In this document: positions 60,882-64,000 of the stretch, one piece after another
Position numbering within the stretch: position 1 is the first letter of the stretch
Layout of the letters: each line of letters begins with the position of its first letter
Source: Ga0077555 sp964500805
GTDB taxonomy: Bacteria > Pseudomonadota > Alphaproteobacteria > Rhizobiales > Hyphomicrobiaceae
Assembly: GCA_964500805.1 (NCBI GenBank)
Contig: CAZCQH010000019.1
Location: forward strand, 1 to 64,000
Length of the DNA: 64,000 bases
Reading direction: 5' to 3'
Translations under genes and position numbers: made by a program
Notes under the pieces: model-generated
The model's database searches: none
What the model saw: the letters and a program-made list of their open reading frames with translations, nothing else
Told to the model about the DNA's origin: nothing

Positions 60882-62582
60882 CTACCCCCGCCCGTAATCC
60901 CTCCTGACGCCGTCCTTCGTCACGTAGCCGTCCTTGAGATCTGCCTCGATAGCCGCCGCATCACGCTCGCTTGGGAGACCGAAGCCGCCGGATCCCGGTG
61001 TCACCATGTCGATGATCGAGCCCGCGGGCGCCAGGAACGCGCCCTTGCTCGGCAGCATGCGCGATGAGCCGTCGGGCGTGGTCAATTTCACCGAGGCGGC
61101 TGCGCCGGCCTTGCCACCCATCAGTCCAAATGGCGCCGATGTCATCCGCTCCATGCAGAGCGAGCCTGTCGCATCCGCCCCCTCGAGCAGGCGCCAGGTT
61201 CTGAGCGCGCCGCAGCCGCCTCGATATTTCCCGGCACCACCCGAATCCGGATTGATCTCGTAGCGCTCGACCCGCACCGGAAACGCCATCTCCAGCACCT
61301 CGACCGGGGTGTTCATGGTGTTCGAGATGCCGCTGGCAATCGTATTGATGCCGTCCTTGTTCGGTCGCGCACCGAAGCCGCCCTTGATGGTCTCGTAGGA
61401 TACGTAACGCCGGTGCAGCCGTGGATCATAGCCACCCAGAGTGACGACGGCCGATGTGCCTTGGCTGCACGCCATCACCCGTTCAGGCCAGACGCCCGCC
61501 AGCGCGCCCATCACCATGTCGGCAACGCGATGCGACATCTCATGATTGGCGTAAACGACCGGGGCGGGAAACGAAACGTTGACCACGGAAGACTTCGGCG
61601 CTTCGACCGAGATTGCCCGCCAACAGCCGGAGTTCGGAGGAATGAGGCTCTCCGGATCGACCGCCATTTTCAGCCCGCAGTAGACGCCTGACGCCGTGAC
61701 CGACAGCGGCGCATTCATGGGTCCTTTGACTTGCGGGTCACTTCCCGCGAAATCGACCGTCAGCCGATCCCCGCGCTTCACAACCCGCATGCGCACCTTG
61801 AACCGCGCGTCACTGCCATCCGGATTGTCCGGCACACCATCGCCGTCGCAGTAGTCCTCGAACGCCCCCTCGCCGTCCGGCAAGTCGGCCAAGGCAGATC
61901 GCATCAGCCGCTCGGAGTAGTCCATCACCTCGGCCATATAGGCCTTGACGCGATGCGTACCGTAGCGCCTGGCCAGATCCTGCAGTCGCTGGCTGGCCCG
62001 CAGCGTTGCGGCAAGCTGCGCTCCGAGATCACCTTTCCTCTCCTCGGGTGTTCGCACATTGGCGAGGATGACCTTTTCCAGGTCCGCGTTCATGACGCCC
62101 TTGGAAACCAAGCGCAGCGGCGGTAGGCGCAAACCTTCGCCGTAGATCTCCGTCACCGCGCCATAGCTGCCGGGTGTCGCGGATCCGACATCGGGCCAGT
62201 GTGCGCGCAGGCACGCATAGCCGAGCAGCACCCCATCATGAAACGCTGGGCGGATGACATTCACGTCCGGCAGATGGCTGCCGCCGAAATAGGGATCGTT
62301 GTGAATGAACACGTCCCCGTCATGTGCATCGTTGCCGAACACCTGGACGATCGCACGAACGGCATCGGGCATGGAGCCCAGATGGATTGGAAGATCCGGC
62401 CCTTGCGCCACCATGTCTCCCCGGTCATCGAACACGCCGCACGAGAAATCTCCGGCCGACTTCAGAATTGGCGAATACGCCGTCTTGCAAAGGACGATGC
62501 GCATCTCCTCCGCGATTTTGTAGAACGAGTTCTTCACGATCTCGAAGGTAGCGGGGTCCCGCGAGCTGGCCCGATCGTTCAT
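60882..62582 (-). CDS. hyuB: Hydantoinase B / 5-oxoprolinase beta-subunit-like protein
   Basis: A 566-residue HyuB-family protein, the partner of HyuA in ATP-dependent N-methylhydantoinase, acetone carboxylase-type or 5-oxoprolinase-type enzymes. Characteristic segments include PATFEIVKNSFYKIAEEMRIVLCKTAYSPILKSAGDFSCGVFD, HNDPYFGGSHLPDVNVI, MNAPLSVTASGVYCGL and the glycine-rich NPDSGGAGKYRGGCG. Its ATG overlaps the hyuA stop codon (ATGA), so the subunits are translationally coupled. The amide or lactam substrate is unknown. Confidence 0.92.
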   Translation of the reverse strand: MNDRASSRDPATFEIVKNSFYKIAEEMRIVLCKTAYSPILKSAGDFSCGVFDDRGDMVAQGPDLPIHLGSMPDAVRAIVQVFGNDAHDGDVFIHNDPYFGGSHLPDVNVIRPAFHDGVLLGYACLRAHWPDVGSATPGSYGAVTEIYGEGLRLPPLRLVSKGVMNADLEKVILANVRTPEERKGDLGAQLAATLRASQRLQDLARRYGTHRVKAYMAEVMDYSERLMRSALADLPDGEGAFEDYCDGDGVPDNPDGSDARFKVRMRVVKRGDRLTVDFAGSDPQVKGPMNAPLSVTASGVYCGLKMAVDPESLIPPNSGCWRAISVEAPKSSVVNVSFPAPVVYANHEMSHRVADMVMGALAGVWPERVMACSQGTSAVVTLGGYDPRLHRRYVSYETIKGGFGARPNKDGINTIASGISNTMNTPVEVLEMAFPVRVERYEINPDSGGAGKYRGGCGALRTWRLLEGADATGSLCMERMTSAPFGLMGGKAGAAASVKLTTPDGSSRMLPSKGAFLAPAGSIIDMVTPGSGGFGLPSERDAAAIEADLKDGYVTKDGVRRDYGRG

Positions 62583-64000
62583 GCTGGAGTTCCTTCACCT
62601 GCCTTGCGGGTCAACTCGACGAAGCCGTTCGAATCGATTTGAGCCTGCCACTTCGGCGGAACCAGGATCGTCGATTCCAGACTCTCGATGACGGACGGTC
62701 CCAGCACCGCTCGATCGGGCGCCAATTTGGCTCGATCATGGACCTCCGCGTCTATTGCTCCCACACTGCGGAACCAGACCTCGCGATGACCCTTGCGGGA
62801 GTTCGTGCCAACTGACGCGACTTCCTGCTTGATCGTCAAAGCCGGAATGACTCCAACGGCCGAAACACGCAGCGTCACGACTTGCACGGGTTCGGTGCGG
62901 TTGTCGTGGCCATAGGTCTGCGCGTGCTTGGCGTGAAAGAGTGCGGCAATGACGCTCAGGCTGCTCGCAACGACGGGCTCGTTACCCAGGGATACGTTCA
63001 GCTCATAAGACTGCCGCTCGTAGCGCGCATCCAGCGAACGCACGAATCGGCGTCGCCGCGGCTCGACGCTTGCCCGCTCCAGCATGGCGGCGCCCTCGGC
63101 CTCCATCGCCTGGAACGCAGCCTCGAGCACGGACGGATCAGCATTGGCGAGCGAAACATAGACAGTCCGCGCGTAATCGCGCCGCATATCCGTGCCGACG
63201 AGCCCGAGCGCCGAGAACGCGCCCGGAATGGGCGGGCAAAGCACCGCTGTGATGCCGAGGTCGTCCGCTAGCGCCACCGCATGCAGCGGTCCGGCACCGC
63301 CGAAAGCAACGAGCGTGAAGTCGCGCGGATCGTGGCCGCGTTGCACGGACACGATCTTCAGCGCTTCCGCCATAGAGTGATTGACGACATCGATCACCGC
63401 CGCCGCAGCCGTGCGCACATCGACGCCCAGCGGCTTGGCAAGCTTGCTCTCGATCGCCCGGTGCGCGGCGCCGGCGTCGAGCGTCATCTCGCCGCCGAGC
63501 AGCGAGGTGGCGCCGAGATATCCGAGCACGAGATTGCAGTCGGTGACCGTTGGGTCGCTGCCGCCTCGTCCGTAGCAGGCAGGACCGGGTGCCGCCCCGG
63601 CGCTCTTGGGTCCCACGCGAAGCGAGCCTGCACGATCCACCCAGGCAATGGAGCCGCCACCGGCCGAGACTTCGGCCAAATCGATCACTGGTACGCGAAT
63701 CGGATGTCCCGCACCGTTCATGAACCGCGTGGCGTTGGAGCCGCCACCGACCTCGTACTCTGGCGTGGTCTCATACTGTCCGCCGCGAATGAGGCTTGCC
63801 TTGGCGGTGGTGCCGCCCATGTCGAACGAAATCAGATCCAGCCGCCCTGTCTGTCGTGCGATCAGCGAGGCGCCAACCACGCCGGCGGCCGGTCCCGACT
63901 CGATGGCCATGGCCGGCATTGAAACGCCCTCCCGTGCTTCGAACACGCCACCGTTCGATCCCATGACATAGAGCGACGGTAGCCCCTTGGCTTTGGTCGC
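62579..64000 (-). CDS. hyuA: Hydantoinase A / 5-oxoprolinase alpha-subunit-like protein (5' end outside window)
   Basis: The C-terminal ~473 residues of a HyuA-family ATPase subunit; the N-terminus lies beyond the right edge. It belongs to the actin-like ATPase fold: FDMGGTTAKASLI (phosphate 1 motif), SIAWVDRAGSLRVGPKSAGAAPGPACYGRGG, FGGAGPLHAVALADDLGI and PGAFSALGLVGTDMRRDY. With HyuB it hydrolyses a cyclic amide using ATP. The frame reads straight through the window end without a natural start codon in place; the ATG at 63964 is internal. Confidence 0.92.
   Translation of the reverse strand, partial: ATKAKGLPSLYVMGSNGGVFEAREGVSMPAMAIESGPAAGVVGASLIARQTGRLDLISFDMGGTTAKASLIRGGQYETTPEYEVGGGSNATRFMNGAGHPIRVPVIDLAEVSAGGGSIAWVDRAGSLRVGPKSAGAAPGPACYGRGGSDPTVTDCNLVLGYLGATSLLGGEMTLDAGAAHRAIESKLAKPLGVDVRTAAAAVIDVVNHSMAEALKIVSVQRGHDPRDFTLVAFGGAGPLHAVALADDLGITAVLCPPIPGAFSALGLVGTDMRRDYARTVYVSLANADPSVLEAAFQAMEAEGAAMLERASVEPRRRRFVRSLDARYERQSYELNVSLGNEPVVASSLSVIAALFHAKHAQTYGHDNRTEPVQVVTLRVSAVGVIPALTIKQEVASVGTNSRKGHREVWFRSVGAIDAEVHDRAKLAPDRAVLGPSVIESLESTILVPPKWQAQIDSNGFVELTRKAGEGTPA

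Noticed and set aside
1..64000. CRISPR array, prophage or toxin-antitoxin module
   Set aside because: I saw no regularly spaced direct repeats, no phage structural or integrase genes and no convincing toxin-antitoxin pair; the only mobile DNA recognised is the IS1182-like element.

Overview
The window reads as ordinary chromosome from a high-GC alphaproteobacterium, most likely of the order Hyphomicrobiales. The lineage markers are GcrA and the DUF1013 regulator TrcR (alphaproteobacterial cell-cycle proteins), PhaR next to PhaA, a linked glnB-glnA pair, and the housekeeping blocks lpoA-like/rsmI/yraN/gshB and argD-argF-hslO. It is a draft assembly: ten Ns interrupt glnA at 38551-38560. I could not assign a genus.

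Layout: 0.4-4.7 kb (minus) is hisC-tyrC followed by an in-frame ChaC/MlrC fusion. 5-7.2 kb (plus) has a GNAT acetyltransferase and a saccharopine-dehydrogenase-like/DUF4166 pair. 7.2-14 kb holds a secreted small protein, an isolated sdhB, then a penicillin-binding-protein activator divergent from rsmI-yraN-gshB. 13-16.5 kb (minus) is argD-argF-hslO. 16.7-21.4 kb is catabolic: an enolase-superfamily enzyme, an Asp/Glu-racemase-like protein without the usual cysteines, a lone Bug/TctC solute-binding protein, and a thiolase-like/DUF35 pair. 21.5-24.2 kb (minus) holds gcrA, ppk2 and trcR. 24.7-29.6 kb is acyl-CoA metabolism. 29.6-33 kb holds trpS, phaR and divergent phaA. A degenerate IS1182-type element follows phaA at the position where phaB would often be.

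34.8-36.4 kb encodes a GMC oxidoreductase. 37-39 kb is glnB-glnA behind a good sigma-54 promoter with two tandem 17-bp TGC-N11-GCA sites that look like an NtrC enhancer. 39.1-43.5 kb is a Ugp-type ABC transporter (two permeases and an ATPase, no binding protein) with a creatininase-family hydrolase and an isochorismatase-fold hydrolase between the permease genes. This is the most distinctive gene arrangement here. 43.5-51.8 kb has an enoyl-CoA-hydratase-like protein, an amidohydrolase, tRNA-Gln, an alpha/beta hydrolase, a Tet-family MFS pump, a cytochrome c', a DapA-family lyase and an acyl-CoA dehydrogenase. 51.7-58.1 kb is envelope related: CDP-alcohol phosphatidyltransferase, MDR dehydrogenase, OpgH/MdoH, PhyH-type dioxygenase and an ELM1-family protein. 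58.3-64 kb has an SDR, a glutaryl-CoA-dehydrogenase-like enzyme and hyuB-hyuA (hyuA runs off the right edge). Two ParB-site (parS)-like 16-mers, one matching 15/16, sit in the noncoding gap at 60.5 kb.

The main functional themes are nitrogen assimilation (glnBA, the hydrolase-bearing transporter, hyuAB), CoA-thioester catabolism with PHA storage, and cell-cycle control. Functions are from motif and family recognition by eye; no searches were run.
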